Notes under the pieces: generated by a model
What the model was told of the DNA's origin: nothing
The model's database searches: none
Seen by the model: the letters and a program-made list of their open reading frames with translations, nothing else
Translations under genes and position numbers: made by a program
Shown: one piece after another, positions 1 through 8,163 of the stretch
Layout: each line of letters starts with the position of its first letter
How positions within the stretch are numbered: the stretch's first letter is position 1
Assembly (NCBI RefSeq): GCF_036227125.1
Contig: NZ_CP109435.1
Span: forward strand, 2,728,001-2,792,000
Direction of reading: 5' to 3'
Length of the DNA stretch: 64,000 nucleotides
From: Streptomyces sp. NBC_01485
GTDB taxonomy: Bacteria > Actinomycetota > Actinomycetes > Streptomycetales > Streptomycetaceae

Positions 1-1180
1 CCAGGAGCCGGCTCAAACCCGCGGCGAGCGCGCCCGCGTCGCCCGGCGGCACGGCGAGGCAGGTCTCCCCGTCGCGCCCGGCGACCTCGGGGATCGCCCC
101 GCCGGTCGTGGCGATCAGCGGGGTGCCCGTGGCCATGGCCTCGGCGGCCGGCAGGGAGAAGCCCTCGTACAGCGACGGCACGCAGGCGACCTCCGCCGAG
201 CGCACCAGGTCGACCAGTTCGGGATCGGAGATGCCCTTGACGAACTCGACGGCGCCTTCGAGGCCGTACCGCTCGATCGCCTGGGCCACCGGCCCCTCCT
301 GCGGGCGCTTGCCGACGACGACGAGGTGGGCGTGCGGGTGCTCGGTGCGCACCTTCGCCAGCGCCTCGACGAGGAAGACCAGGCCCTTGAGGGGGACGTC
401 CGCGCTGGACGTCGTCACGATCCGGCCCGGCAGCCGGGGCACGGCGGGATTCGGTGCGAACAGGTCGGTGTCGGCGCCGATGTGGACGACGTGGATACGG
501 TCGTCGCCGACGCCGAGGTGGTCGGCGATCTCCTGGCGGGAGGTGCCGGAGACGGTGAGCACGGACGGCAGCCGGCGCGCGACGCGCTTCTGCATCCGGG
601 TGAACCCGTACCAACGGCGCACGGACGCACGGCGCTTGAAGCCCTCGGCGGCGTCCAGCTCCAACTGCCGGTCCACGGTGATGGGATGGTGGATGGTGGT
701 GACCAGAGGAGCGCCGACGTCCCCCAACAGCCCGTACCCCAGGGTCTGGTTGTCGTGCACCACGTCGAACTCCCCACGCCGGGCGCGGAGATGGCGGCGG
801 GCACGGAGGGAGAAGGTCAGCGGCTCGGGGAACCCGCCGGTCCACATCGTCGCCACTTCGAGGGCGTCGATCCAGTCGCGGTACTCGCCGCGCTTCGGGG
901 TGCGGAAGGGGTCCGGCTGGCGGTAGAGGTCGAGGCTGGGCAGCTCGGTGAGGGAGAGGCGGTCGTCGTGGCCCGGGTCCAGCACCGGATAGGGCTGGGA
1001 GCCGATGACCTCGACGCGGTGGCCGAGGCGTACGAGCTCACGCGAGAGATGCCGTACGTAGACACCCTGGCCCCCGCAGAACGGGTTCCCCTTATAGGTG
1101 AGGAGCGCGATGTCGAGCGGCCGCTCTCCGTCGGCCGCGAGATCATGCCGGGACCCCGCCTGACTGGCCTCCGCGGTCAC
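1..1180 (-). CDS. Glycosyltransferase family 4 protein (3' end outside window)
   Basis: This GT-B fold glycosyltransferase would move a sugar from a nucleotide donor to an unknown acceptor in the cytoplasm. I read it from a GTG at 1180, which has AGAAGGGGG about 8 nt upstream. The N-terminal part has the glycine-rich acceptor-side loop (KGNPFCGGQGVYVRHL). The C-terminal donor domain shows the retaining E-x7-E region (YEGFSLPAAEAMATGTP) near residues 335-350. The reading frame continues past base 1, so about 393 residues are visible. It is divergent from the kstR-type regulator and shares a 123-bp intergenic region with it. No signal links it functionally to the steroid genes. Confidence 0.85.
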   Translation of the reverse strand, partial: MTAEASQAGSRHDLAADGERPLDIALLTYKGNPFCGGQGVYVRHLSRELVRLGHRVEVIGSQPYPVLDPGHDDRLSLTELPSLDLYRQPDPFRTPKRGEYRDWIDALEVATMWTGGFPEPLTFSLRARRHLRARRGEFDVVHDNQTLGYGLLGDVGAPLVTTIHHPITVDRQLELDAAEGFKRRASVRRWYGFTRMQKRVARRLPSVLTVSGTSRQEIADHLGVGDDRIHVVHIGADTDLFAPNPAVPRLPGRIVTTSSADVPLKGLVFLVEALAKVRTEHPHAHLVVVGKRPQEGPVAQAIERYGLEGAVEFVKGISDPELVDLVRSAEVACVPSLYEGFSLPAAEAMATGTPLIATTGGAIPEVAGRDGETCLAVPPGDAGALAAGLSRLL

Positions 1181-1234
1181 TCCGGGCCCCCTTCTGCCTG
1201 CAATTCCCCGCGAGACTACGACGGGACGGTAATC

Positions 1235-1248
1235 TAGAACAAGTTTCA
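1235..1248. promoter_or_regulatory. KstR-type operator box
   Basis: TAGAACAAGTTTCA fits the mycobacterial KstR consensus TNNAACNNGTTNNA at every fixed position. It sits between the glycosyltransferase and the kstR-like gene, 56 bp upstream of the latter's GTG, where an autoregulatory site is expected. Binding is inferred from the motif. Confidence 0.7.
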
Positions 1249-1303
1249 GACTTGATCGTCCGGGAGGCTCTGAATCTACCGGCAGGTAGGACCGCCGTGA
1301 GCA

Positions 1304-1981
1304 GTGGATCAGGTGATTCACGCCACCAGGACTGTCACGGAACGGACCGGAACGGGACCCATGCCACCCACCCCACCCACCCCACCGCCACAGTCCTCAC
1401 CCCTCACCGAGCGGCAGGAGGCGCGCCGCCGCCGGATCCTGCACGCGAGCGCGCAGTTGGCCAGCCGGGGCGGTTTCGACGCGGTGCAGATGCGGGAGGT
1501 CGCGGAGTCCTCACAGGTCGCCCTCGGCACCCTCTACCGGTACTTCCCGTCCAAGGTGCATCTGCTGGTCGCCACGATGCAGGACCAACTGGAGCACATG
1601 CACGGCACGTTGAGGAAGAAGCCGCCGACGGGCGAGCGGGCGGCGGACCGGGTCGAGGAGACCCTGATGCGCGCCTTCCGTGCCCTGCAGCGTGAACCGC
1701 ATCTGGCCGACGCGATGGTGCGCGCCCTGACCTTCGCCGACCGCAGCGTCTCCCCGGAGGTCGACCAGGTCTCGCGTCAGACGACGGCGATCATCCTCGA
1801 CGCGATGGGCCTCACCGACCCCACGCCCGAGCAGCTCTCCACGGTCCGCGTCATCGAGCACACCTGGCACTCGGCGCTCGTCACCTGGCTGTCGGGCCGC
1901 GCGTCCATCGCCCAGGTCCGGATAGACATCGAGACGGTGTGCCGGCTCATCGACGTGACGGACCCCCGGGCGCACGAATAG
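1304..1981 (+). CDS. kstR: TetR-family repressor of the KstR (cholesterol catabolism) type
   Basis: This is a DNA-binding repressor of about 205-225 residues. The TetR helix-turn-helix lies at about residues 58-84 (GGFDAVQMREVAE, then VALGTLYRYFPSKVHLLV). The sequence follows mycobacterial KstR closely through the recognition helix and again in the ligand domain (RAL..REP, ALTFADRSVSPEVDQV). KstR represses sterol side-chain genes and is released by a steroid acyl-CoA. A KstR box precedes it, and CYP125- and FadA5-type genes lie nearby. The start is uncertain: GTG 1304 has only a distant GGTAGG, and ATG 1361 gives the usual KstR length with a weak GGGA. Confidence 0.85.
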   Translation: MDQVIHATRTVTERTGTGPMPPTPPTPPPQSSPLTERQEARRRRILHASAQLASRGGFDAVQMREVAESSQVALGTLYRYFPSKVHLLVATMQDQLEHMHGTLRKKPPTGERAADRVEETLMRAFRALQREPHLADAMVRALTFADRSVSPEVDQVSRQTTAIILDAMGLTDPTPEQLSTVRVIEHTWHSALVTWLSGRASIAQVRIDIETVCRLIDVTDPRAHE

Positions 1982-2305
1982 GGCCCGGGCCCAGCCCACG
2001 CACCGGACAGGTCCGGACCGGACCGGGCACACAAAAGGGACCTACGAGACGATCGGGGGTCGCCTTCGGGTCCAGTCCTGCGACCTTCAGGTCCCTCAGC
2101 CCGTCCGTCGACGTCGGCCCCAGCGGATGCCCGTACCTCTCGGCGTCTCGCCAAAGTCGGCTACTCCGGTCGGACTCCCTCATCTCGTCTCGTAGGCCAC
2201 TACCAGAGTAGAACGCCCAGGGCGTGATTGAACACCCCAAAAGGAATATTTTTCACTAATCCGGTTTCGGCACCCCGGCTTCTACTCCTCTACTCCTCTA
2301 CTCCT
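1982..2305. other. Intergenic region between convergent kstR and ferredoxin genes
   Basis: I see no coding sequence here. A palindrome (CCGGAC-AG-GTCCGG) at 2003-2016 follows kstR, and a tandem 8-mer repeat closes the region on the ferredoxin side. There is no clear U-tailed terminator. Confidence 0.5.
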
Positions 2306-2312
2306 CTACTCC
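2281..2312. repeat. Four tandem copies of the 8-mer TCTACTCC
   Basis: Four perfect 8-bp units run together. The last unit encodes the final glutamates and stop of the ferredoxin on the minus strand; the other three lie beyond the stop. Copy-number change would therefore alter the 3' untranslated region rather than the protein. Confidence 0.9.
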
Positions 2313-2539
2313 TCCGGCGGGAACACCGCCTCCCCGCTCCCCACCAGCGTGATCATGATCGCCTCCACCGGGCAGCTCTCGGCCGCCGCGAGCACCCGCT
2401 CGTTGGCGTCCGTGTCCGGGGCGACCGGATGCGACTGACGCGCGGTGTCCAGCCGGAAACCCTCGGCCGCGTGGTGGATGCACTGGGCGGAGCCGATGCA
2501 CAGGGCGCGGTCCACCTCGACGTGCCACCGGTCCCCCAT
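2306..2539 (-). CDS. 3Fe-4S ferredoxin (P450 redox partner type)
   Basis: A 77-residue ferredoxin with the single-cluster pattern C-x5-C (CIGSAQC, residues ~14-20) and a later C-P (ESCPVEAI). This is the 3Fe-4S type that Actinobacteria usually pair with cytochrome P450s. It starts 6 bp after the aldehyde dehydrogenase stop, so the two are one transcript. The likely partner is the CYP125-type P450 at 10.2-11.5 kb, whose promoter shares an operator motif with this operon. That pairing is inference. Confidence 0.9.
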   Translation of the reverse strand: MGDRWHVEVDRALCIGSAQCIHHAAEGFRLDTARQSHPVAPDTDANERVLAAAESCPVEAIMITLVGSGEAVFPPEE

Positions 2540-2545
2540 GGCCCC

Positions 2546-4030
2546 TCAGCCCTCCCAGCCGGCCGGCAGATGGATCATCTTGTGCTCCAGGTACTCGCCG
2601 AAGCCCTCGGGCCCGAACTCCCGGCCCAGGCCGGAGTTCTTGTAACCGCCGAACGGCCCGAGCATGTCGAGGCTGAACGTGTTGACGGAGTACGTCCCGG
2701 TACGGACCTGCCGCGCGACCTCGATGCCGTGCGCCACGTCGGCCGTCCACACGCTGCCGCTCAGCCCGTAGTCGGAGTCGTTCGCGATCTTCAGCGCCTC
2801 GGACTCGTCGCCGTAGGGCAGGAGGCAGATCACCGGTCCGAAGATCTCCTCGCGGGCGATCCGCATGGAGTTGTCGACGTCGCCGAACAGGGTCGGTTCC
2901 ACGTACCAGCCGCGTTCCAGGCCCGCCGGACGCCCGCCGCCCGTGAGGATCTTCGCGCCCTCCTCCTGCCCGATGCGGATGTAGTCGAGGTTCCTGCGCT
3001 GCTGCCGCCGCGCCACCAGCGGGCCGACCTGGGTCGCCGGGTCCAGCGGGTCGCCGACGACCAGCGCCGCCGCGGCGGCGGCGAAGGCGTCCGCGAACTC
3101 GTCGTAGCGCGAACGCGGCAGCAGGATGCGGGTCTGGGCCACGCACGCCTGCCCGTTGTTCATCCAGGCGGCCGAGACGATCTGGGGGACGGCCGTGGCG
3201 AGGTCCGCGTCCGGCAGGACGATCGCCGCCGACTTGCCGCCGAGCTCCAGCGTCACGCGCGTGAGGTTGCGGGCCGCCACCTCCATGACCCGCCTCCCGG
3301 CCGCGACCGAGCCGGTGAACGCGACCTTGTCGACGCCCGGATGCCCGACCAGGTACTCGCTCACCTCGCGGTCCGCGGGCAGGATCGACAGCACGCCCTC
3401 CGGCAGCCCTGCCTCGCGCGTGATCTCCGCGAGGATGTACGCGTCGAGCGGCGACTCCGGGGACGGCTTCAGCACCACCGCGCACCCGGTGAGCAGCGCG
3501 GGCGCGAGCTTGGCGGCGGCGACGAACTGCGGGACGTTCCAGGGGACGACGGCCGCGACCACGCCCACCGGTTCGCGCCGCACGAGGATCTTCCCGAGCA
3601 CGCCGTCGCGGCGCTCCTCGTAGGTGAAGTCCCGCGCGACCTTGATCGCCGCGTCCCACACCATCATCGCGCCGAGGGCCTGCGCGAGGACGCTCCAGGA
3701 GTACGGGGAGCCGTTCTCGGAGGAGATCACGCGGGCGATCTCCTCGTGGCGCAGGGCGATGCCGTCCTTGATGCGGGTGACGACGGCGATCCGCTCGTCG
3801 AGCGACATGCGCGGCCAGGGTCCCTCGTCGAAGGCGCGGCGCGCCGCGGCGACGGCCCGGTCGACGTCGGCGGTCGACGCGTGCGGCACCCGCCCGATGA
3901 CCTCCTCGGTGTGCGGCGAGACCACCTCGATGACGTCCTCGCCCAGGGGGTCGGTCAACTCCCCGCCGATGAACAGCTGTCCGTGTTCCACGAGCTCGGC
4001 CATGACCATCGCCTTCGCCTTCGTCCACAT
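2546..4030 (-). CDS. NAD(P)+-dependent aldehyde dehydrogenase
   Basis: A 494-residue member of the ALDH superfamily, oxidising an aldehyde to the acid. Visible signatures are the cofactor and active-site glutamate motif LELGGKSA, the catalytic cysteine in NNGQACVAQTR, and the conserved EEIFGPV loop. In this setting the substrate could be the C26/C27 steroid aldehyde made by a CYP125-type P450, but the sequence cannot show that. ATG 4030 has no ribosome site. ATG 4009 and 4003 follow GAAGG and give the usual N-terminus (MAELVEHGQLFIGG), so the true start may be 4003. It is first in an operon with the ferredoxin, and its promoter region carries the palindrome at 4043-4063. Confidence 0.92.
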   Translation of the reverse strand: MWTKAKAMVMAELVEHGQLFIGGELTDPLGEDVIEVVSPHTEEVIGRVPHASTADVDRAVAAARRAFDEGPWPRMSLDERIAVVTRIKDGIALRHEEIARVISSENGSPYSWSVLAQALGAMMVWDAAIKVARDFTYEERRDGVLGKILVRREPVGVVAAVVPWNVPQFVAAAKLAPALLTGCAVVLKPSPESPLDAYILAEITREAGLPEGVLSILPADREVSEYLVGHPGVDKVAFTGSVAAGRRVMEVAARNLTRVTLELGGKSAAIVLPDADLATAVPQIVSAAWMNNGQACVAQTRILLPRSRYDEFADAFAAAAAALVVGDPLDPATQVGPLVARRQQRRNLDYIRIGQEEGAKILTGGGRPAGLERGWYVEPTLFGDVDNSMRIAREEIFGPVICLLPYGDESEALKIANDSDYGLSGSVWTADVAHGIEVARQVRTGTYSVNTFSLDMLGPFGGYKNSGLGREFGPEGFGEYLEHKMIHLPAGWEG

Positions 4031-4042
4031 GGTTCTGAATGG

Positions 4043-4063
4043 TTTCTGACGGTGTATCAGAAA
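4043..4063. promoter_or_regulatory. Palindromic operator upstream of the ALDH-ferredoxin operon
   Basis: A perfect inverted repeat, TTTCTGA-N7-TCAGAAA, lies 13 bp upstream of the first ALDH ATG. Its sequence TCTGACG-N4-ATCAGAAA is matched in full, outside the N4, at 11518-11536 by the CYP125 gene. A related site precedes the MBL hydrolase. TetR-type size and symmetry are visible; the binding protein is unknown. Confidence 0.75.
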
Positions 4064-4075
4064 CTGATATCAGTT
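4062..4075. promoter_or_regulatory. Second 14-bp palindrome overlapping the operator
   Basis: AACTGATATCAGTT is fully self-complementary and shares its first two bases with the preceding operator. It may extend the binding site or belong to a second dimer. Confidence 0.5.
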
Positions 4076-4109
4076 CCAGTCAAACTAAGCCAGGGCCGGG
4101 ACCAAACAG

Positions 4110-4139
4110 CCCCCCACCAGCGGGTTTGCTGCTGGGGGG
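4110..4139. terminator. GC-rich hairpin at the edge of mobile-element debris
   Basis: Two 12-nt arms pair at 11 of 12 positions around a 6-nt loop (GGGTTT). It lies just past the stop of the integrase remnant and could end its transcript. There is no U tract. Confidence 0.45.
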
Positions 4140-4145
4140 GCGCCG

Positions 4146-4349
4146 TCATGCCGCCTGGGCCGCCTGTGGGCCGTCGTTGCCCTCACCGGCCGCGCGATAC
4201 ATGCCGTCGACCGCCTTTCGCGTGCGGCTCTCGCTGCTCGGGAGCGGGAGAACACCAGCGGCCACAAGGGCAGGCTTCCATGCCTGCACGTTGAAGTTGT
4301 TGCGCACGAGCGCGCCGCCCTCGGGAGCGGTGAACAACAGCTCCTTTCA
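4146..4349 (-). pseudogene. Tyrosine recombinase (phage-type integrase) remnant
   Basis: The frame reads LLFTAPEGGALVRNNF, then NVQAWKPALVAAGVLP, the stretch that precedes the catalytic core in actinobacterial integrases. It then passes straight into a typical extreme C-terminus (PSSESRTRKAVDGMYRAA). The catalytic R, H-x-x-R and Y segment between them is absent with no frame loss, so an in-frame internal deletion removed the active site. The N-terminal domains are also missing. It marks an old integration event. Confidence 0.65.
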
Positions 4350-4356
4350 CCGTCAG

Positions 4357-4744
4357 TCACTCCTCGTTCTCCACGAAGAACAGCGCCGGCCCGTCGACCG
4401 GGTGGACGTCGAGACCAGGAACAACCGGATGATCAGCGCGCGGATCCGCACCAGCGTCCAGCCGCTCCACATCCCAGCCGTGCGCCAGACTCCCGTGCCC
4501 CAACTCCCCTACGAAACGCTCCCATTGGGCAGGGCCCAGAAGTTCCACGCACATCGGCCCCTTCGAACGCAGCGCCTCCACCCCGCCCTCGCGCCACTTC
4601 TCCACCTGGCGCTCCCCGACCCGGAGCTCACGCGCGACGTCCGTGGTCGTCTCCCCACGCGAACCGCTCCGCGGCCTCCAGCCTCAACTGTTCACGAGCC
4701 GCCTGCCGCTTCGGCGTCAGCCCGCCTCCCTGCGGATACCTCAT
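4357..4744 (-). pseudogene. IS630-family transposase N-terminal remnant, frameshifted
   Basis: From ATG 4744 the frame gives MRYPQGGGLTPKRQAAREQL, the usual IS630-type opening. It shifts frame near GCGTGGGGAGACG and resumes as ELRVGERQVEKWREGGVEAL followed by RSKGP and HGSLAHGWD, the helix-turn-helix part of the family. A second shift follows LAHGWD, where the expected continuation lies in another frame. No catalytic DDE domain is left. Two frameshifts and the truncation make it non-functional. Confidence 0.75.
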
Positions 4745-4852
4745 CTCAGCATCAGCCGACAAACAGCGACATGATCCACCGGGAGAACCTGTGGACCGTC
4801 ACGAAACCCTGCCGAAGGAGGTTTGGAGTCCAGAGATTTCGCCCCGCCCCGC

Positions 4853-4880
4853 TTGACAGGGATTGCGGATGTACTAAACA
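4853..4880 (+). promoter_or_regulatory. Predicted promoter for the afsA-HAD pair
   Basis: A perfect -35 hexamer TTGACA (4853-4858) is followed after 16 bp by TAAACA (4875-4880). The region is clearly more AT-rich than its surroundings. An ARE-like operator lies about 22 bp downstream of the -10, in a position to block transcription. Confidence 0.5.
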
Positions 4881-4902
4881 CTTCAAGTACTGCTGAAGAG
4901 CT

Positions 4903-4923
4903 GGTTTATACCAATCGGTAACC
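4903..4923. promoter_or_regulatory. ARE-like (gamma-butyrolactone receptor) operator
   Basis: The core TACC-AATC-GGTA is symmetric and extends to GGTT on the left and AACC on the right. It resembles autoregulatory elements bound by ArpA/BarA/ScbR-type receptors, whose core reads ACATACCAACCGGTT. Its place upstream of an afsA homologue supports the call. No receptor gene is in the window. Confidence 0.55.
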
Positions 4924-5108
4924 AAGGGTGGAGGCGGCGCTGTTAACGGTGACGTCTGCCCGAGCAACTATTTATCCAGAAATCGGAACCAGCGCCGAAC
5001 CAAGCCGACAACCCGTCGGATTCCGTCGCGGATTGACGAAATAAGCAGCATTTCGGACCGCTATCCAACCTTGGTGTGGAAAATACCTGACTCAAGGATG
5101 GCAATTTC

Positions 5109-6119
5109 ATGATAGACGAAATCCCGGCACTCTCGTTCACTGGAACAGTCGATCGCGCCTTGGTTCACCGCGCAGCGGTCGCCGAGGTCTTCGTCACCGA
5201 TTCGGCACAGCTGAGCGGAAATCAGTTCCTGGTGGCTGCACAGCTTCCGCGTGTGCACGGCTATTACAGCGACCACGTCACCTCACCTGCGGCATATGAT
5301 CCGCTCCTGCTGCTCGAAGTGTTCAGACAGGCCGGAATCCAGGCCACACACCGCTACATGAACGCCCCGCTGCGCAGCAGCTACATTTTCGACGGCTGTG
5401 ATCTACGGATCCATAGCCACAGCGCGCTGGGTATCGGAGCACTCCCCGGCGAGGTGCTGATGCGCGGAACAATAATCGAGGAGAAGACCCGCAAAGGCGT
5501 ATTGTGCGGCGGGCTGATGGAGATCGACGCCACGATCGGAGGCCGACCGGTGGCCTCGGTTCTATTCGACTTCCGCTGGATTCCATCGGAGACCTGGAGG
5601 GCACTCCGCAGCCGAATGCGCAGCACATTGCAACAGGAGGCGAGCCGCGCCTACCACACCGATCGTCGTCTGGCTCCGGCTGTCGTCGGCCGGCGTTCGA
5701 CAGAGAACGTGGTACTCGCCGACGCCACCGTGCATGGGCGCGAAGTACACGCCCAGGTCGTCGTAGACCAGGCACACCCGGCGCTGTTCGACCATCCGCT
5801 CGACCACATACCGGGTGCGGTGATATTCGAGTCCCTGCGCCAGACCTCGCTGTATACGGCCCATGAACTCTTCGGCCTCTCACCGCGCGGCCTCGCGGTC
5901 TCCCGGTGCCGAACAACGTTTTCGCGTATCGGGGAGTTCGAACTGCCCACCGACTGCCGCGCGGTGGTACTGGGCTCCTCCACCCCCAACCAGCTCGACC
6001 TGGAACTCAGCCTGACCCAGGAGGGCGACGAGATCGCCTCGGCAGACATCTCGCTGGTCACCACACGACCCCTCATCGGGTATCCCGTGCCGGCGGCAGA
6101 AGCGGCCGCCCTCGTATGA
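5109..6119 (+). CDS. afsA: AfsA-family gamma-butyrolactone (A-factor type) synthase
   Basis: AfsA-type enzymes condense a beta-ketoacyl chain from ACP with dihydroxyacetone phosphate, the committed step to gamma-butyrolactone signals. The 336 residues carry two AfsA hot-dog-like repeats: the first around VHRAAVAEVFVTDS to the HYMNAPL region, the second around RRSTENVVLADATVHG and DHPLDHIPGAVIFESLRQ. The latter is the hallmark D-H-x3-G-x3-E motif (first repeat: YYSDH..YDPLLLLEVFRQ). Length fits ScbA/AfsA (about 300-340). ATG 5109 has AAGGA upstream. It overlaps the HAD gene by 4 bp. It sits next to integrase and transposase scraps, so horizontal arrival is plausible. Confidence 0.9.
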   Translation: MIDEIPALSFTGTVDRALVHRAAVAEVFVTDSAQLSGNQFLVAAQLPRVHGYYSDHVTSPAAYDPLLLLEVFRQAGIQATHRYMNAPLRSSYIFDGCDLRIHSHSALGIGALPGEVLMRGTIIEEKTRKGVLCGGLMEIDATIGGRPVASVLFDFRWIPSETWRALRSRMRSTLQQEASRAYHTDRRLAPAVVGRRSTENVVLADATVHGREVHAQVVVDQAHPALFDHPLDHIPGAVIFESLRQTSLYTAHELFGLSPRGLAVSRCRTTFSRIGEFELPTDCRAVVLGSSTPNQLDLELSLTQEGDEIASADISLVTTRPLIGYPVPAAEAAALV

Positions 6120-6829
6120 GTGCGAACTTCACTGCGGAAGCGGAGTCACGGAACACCGCCTCCGACATGGTCTGGTTCGACTTCGGAGGCGTCCTGTCGC
6201 CACCGCTCGACAGCATCTTCGTCGAGTACGGCCGCAAGACCGGCGTCACCCCGGCCCAGCTCCAGCAGGCCCTGAGGGACTCCAGCGCCATCCTCGGCGG
6301 CAACGCGCTGTCCGCTCTCGAACTCAGTGAGATCACCGAGGTCGAGTTCGGCCGACTGCTGCGCAGGGCACTGACCGGGGTGGATCTCTCCGCCGCCAGG
6401 CTGGAGACGTTCGGCGCCCAGTGGTTCGAAGGAGTGCAGGCCAATCCCTTGATGATCGGGGCTGCTCGCACGCTGCGGGCGCTGGGACACCGAATCGGCG
6501 TCCTGTCCAACAACGTGGTGGAGTGGGAACCGTACTGGCGCCCGATGATCTCCGAGATGGGAGAGCCGGACTGCGTAATCGACTCCTGCCGGGTCGGCTG
6601 CCGCAAACCGGACCCACGGATCTTCGGCATCGCCGAGCGGACCGCGAGCGTACGTCCCGGGAACTGCGTCCTCATCGACGATGTGGCCGAGAACTGCACG
6701 GCCGCAGTCACAGCAGGCTGGCAGGCCGTCCACTTCCGCACTGACCAGCAAACACTCACCGAACTGAGCCAACTCCTCGGTCACAGCGAGCTGCTGGCAG
6801 CCGCCCCTTCCCCTGTCGCGCGGCTTTAG
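6116..6829 (+). CDS. HAD-superfamily phosphatase, coupled to afsA
   Basis: A 237-residue HAD-IA hydrolase. Motif I is WFDFGGVLSP, of the D-x-G-G-V-L kind seen in YihX-like sugar-phosphate phosphatases. Motif II is GVLSNN. Motif III lysine lies in RKPDPRIF, and motif IV is LIDDVAENC. The ATG overlaps the afsA stop (ATGA), so translation is coupled. After AfsA the butenolide/lactone intermediate still carries a phosphate, and a phosphatase is needed. This gene is the obvious candidate, by context only. Confidence 0.85.
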   Translation: MSANFTAEAESRNTASDMVWFDFGGVLSPPLDSIFVEYGRKTGVTPAQLQQALRDSSAILGGNALSALELSEITEVEFGRLLRRALTGVDLSAARLETFGAQWFEGVQANPLMIGAARTLRALGHRIGVLSNNVVEWEPYWRPMISEMGEPDCVIDSCRVGCRKPDPRIFGIAERTASVRPGNCVLIDDVAENCTAAVTAGWQAVHFRTDQQTLTELSQLLGHSELLAAAPSPVARL

Positions 6830-7041
6830 CCTCACTCTTGCGTCACGGTCCGTCGGTTCTTCCAGGGGGCCGTTTCGCTGTCGTCGGCAGCTGATTTGGC
6901 GGCCGCCGCGCGCCCGAACCCCGGCCGACAGCACGCCCTTCTTCAGGAATCCAGTGTCGTCAACGAGGGGGCCGACGACAACCGGCAACGACCGCTCCAC
7001 GGCTGGCCAGAGCGGTTCTCTCGGGCTTCCCTCCTGATTAA

Positions 7042-7070
7042 TCTGACAGCTCGTCAGTTCCGGTTATAGT
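7042..7070 (+). promoter_or_regulatory. Promoter and operator of the MBL-fold hydrolase gene
   Basis: The palindrome CTGAC-AGCTC-GTCAG (7043-7057) has the half-sites and spacing of the operators at 4043 and 11518. It lies in front of a good -10, TATAGT (7065-7070). TCTGAC at 7042-7047 lies 17 bp from that -10 and could serve as the -35. Repressor binding would cover the promoter. Confidence 0.6.
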
Positions 7071-7110
7071 GGGCAATGACCGTGAGACGGAGGGCAGTTA
7101 CGGAGGGCCG

Positions 7111-8163
7111 ATGGCGGAGGGCGGACATGGAGGGCAGATGACTGAGGCGTTCGATCACGGCGGGGGTGTGCGGTCCCTGCGGGTCCCCATCCCGGACAAC
7201 CCACTCGGCCACACGCTCGTCTACGTCGTCGACACCGACCGCGGACCGGTGCTGATCGACACCGGCTGGGACGACCCCGCTTCCTGGGACGCCCTGACCT
7301 CGGGACTGACCGCGTGCGGCACCTCCGTCGCCGAGCTGCACGGTGTCGTCATCACCCACCATCACCCCGACCATCACGGCCTGTCGGCCAAGGCGCGGGA
7401 GGCGTCCGGGGCGTGGGTGGCGATGCACGCGGCGGACGCGTCGATCGTGCGGCGGACCCGGGAGACCCGCCCCGAGCGCTGGTACACGTACATGGCCGAC
7501 AAGCTGGCCGCCGCCGGCGCCCCCGACGACCACCTCACCCCCCTGCGCACGGCCCCCCGCCGTACGCTGCCCGGCTTCTCCCCCGCCCTGCCCGACCGCG
7601 AGATCACCCCCGGCGAACTCCTCGACCTGCCCGGCCGCCGGCTGCGCGCGATCTGGACCCCGGGCCACACCCCGGGCCATGTCTGCCTCCACCTGGAGGA
7701 GAGCCACCCCGCCCAACTGCCGGGCCACGGCCGCCTGTTCTCCGGCGACCATGTCCTCCCCGGGATCACCCCGCACATCGGCCTCTACGAGGACCCCGAC
7801 GACGCCACGGTCACCGATCCGCTCGGCGACTACCTCGACTCCCTCGAACGCGTCGGCCGCCTCGCCCCCGCCGAGATCCTCCCGGCCCACCAACACTCCT
7901 TCACCGACGCCCCGTCCCGGGTACGGGAGTTGCTCACCCACCACGAGGACCGTCTGACGGACCTGCTGTCCCTCCTGGCCGAGCCCCTCACCCCGTGGCA
8001 GCTCGCCGAACGCATGGAGTGGAACCGCCCCTGGCGGCAAATCCCCTACGGATCACGCAACATCGCGGTCTCCGAGGCCGAGGCCCATCTCCGGCGGCTC
8101 GTGAAACAGGGCCGGGCGGAAGCGGTGACGGGGAGCGATCCGGTGACGTACGCGGCGGTGTGA
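7111..8163 (+). CDS. MBL-fold metallo-hydrolase
   Basis: A metallo-beta-lactamase fold hydrolase with the dizinc motif H-x-H-x-D-H (THHHPDHHG), a second histidine in TPGHTPGH, the bridging aspartate in FSGDHVLPG and a late histidine in ILPAHQHSF. A C-terminal helical or winged-helix tail (ESLAERMEWNRPWRQIP-like region) is typical of actinobacterial members near CoA-thioester metabolism. ATG 7111 follows CGGAGGGCCG; ATG 7138 after GGAGGGCAG is also possible, and an upstream GTG at 7069 falls inside the predicted -10. Its operator matches those of the ALDH and P450 genes, so it probably acts on an intermediate of the same pathway, perhaps as a thioesterase. Confidence 0.85.
   Translation: MAEGGHGGQMTEAFDHGGGVRSLRVPIPDNPLGHTLVYVVDTDRGPVLIDTGWDDPASWDALTSGLTACGTSVAELHGVVITHHHPDHHGLSAKAREASGAWVAMHAADASIVRRTRETRPERWYTYMADKLAAAGAPDDHLTPLRTAPRRTLPGFSPALPDREITPGELLDLPGRRLRAIWTPGHTPGHVCLHLEESHPAQLPGHGRLFSGDHVLPGITPHIGLYEDPDDATVTDPLGDYLDSLERVGRLAPAEILPAHQHSFTDAPSRVRELLTHHEDRLTDLLSLLAEPLTPWQLAERMEWNRPWRQIPYGSRNIAVSEAEAHLRRLVKQGRAEAVTGSDPVTYAAV

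Noticed and set aside
2228..4294. Plus-strand open frame of 688 codons
   Set aside because: It is the antisense of the ferredoxin and aldehyde dehydrogenase genes. It is full of Arg/His/Asp runs and has no domain; the minus-strand genes have clear motifs.
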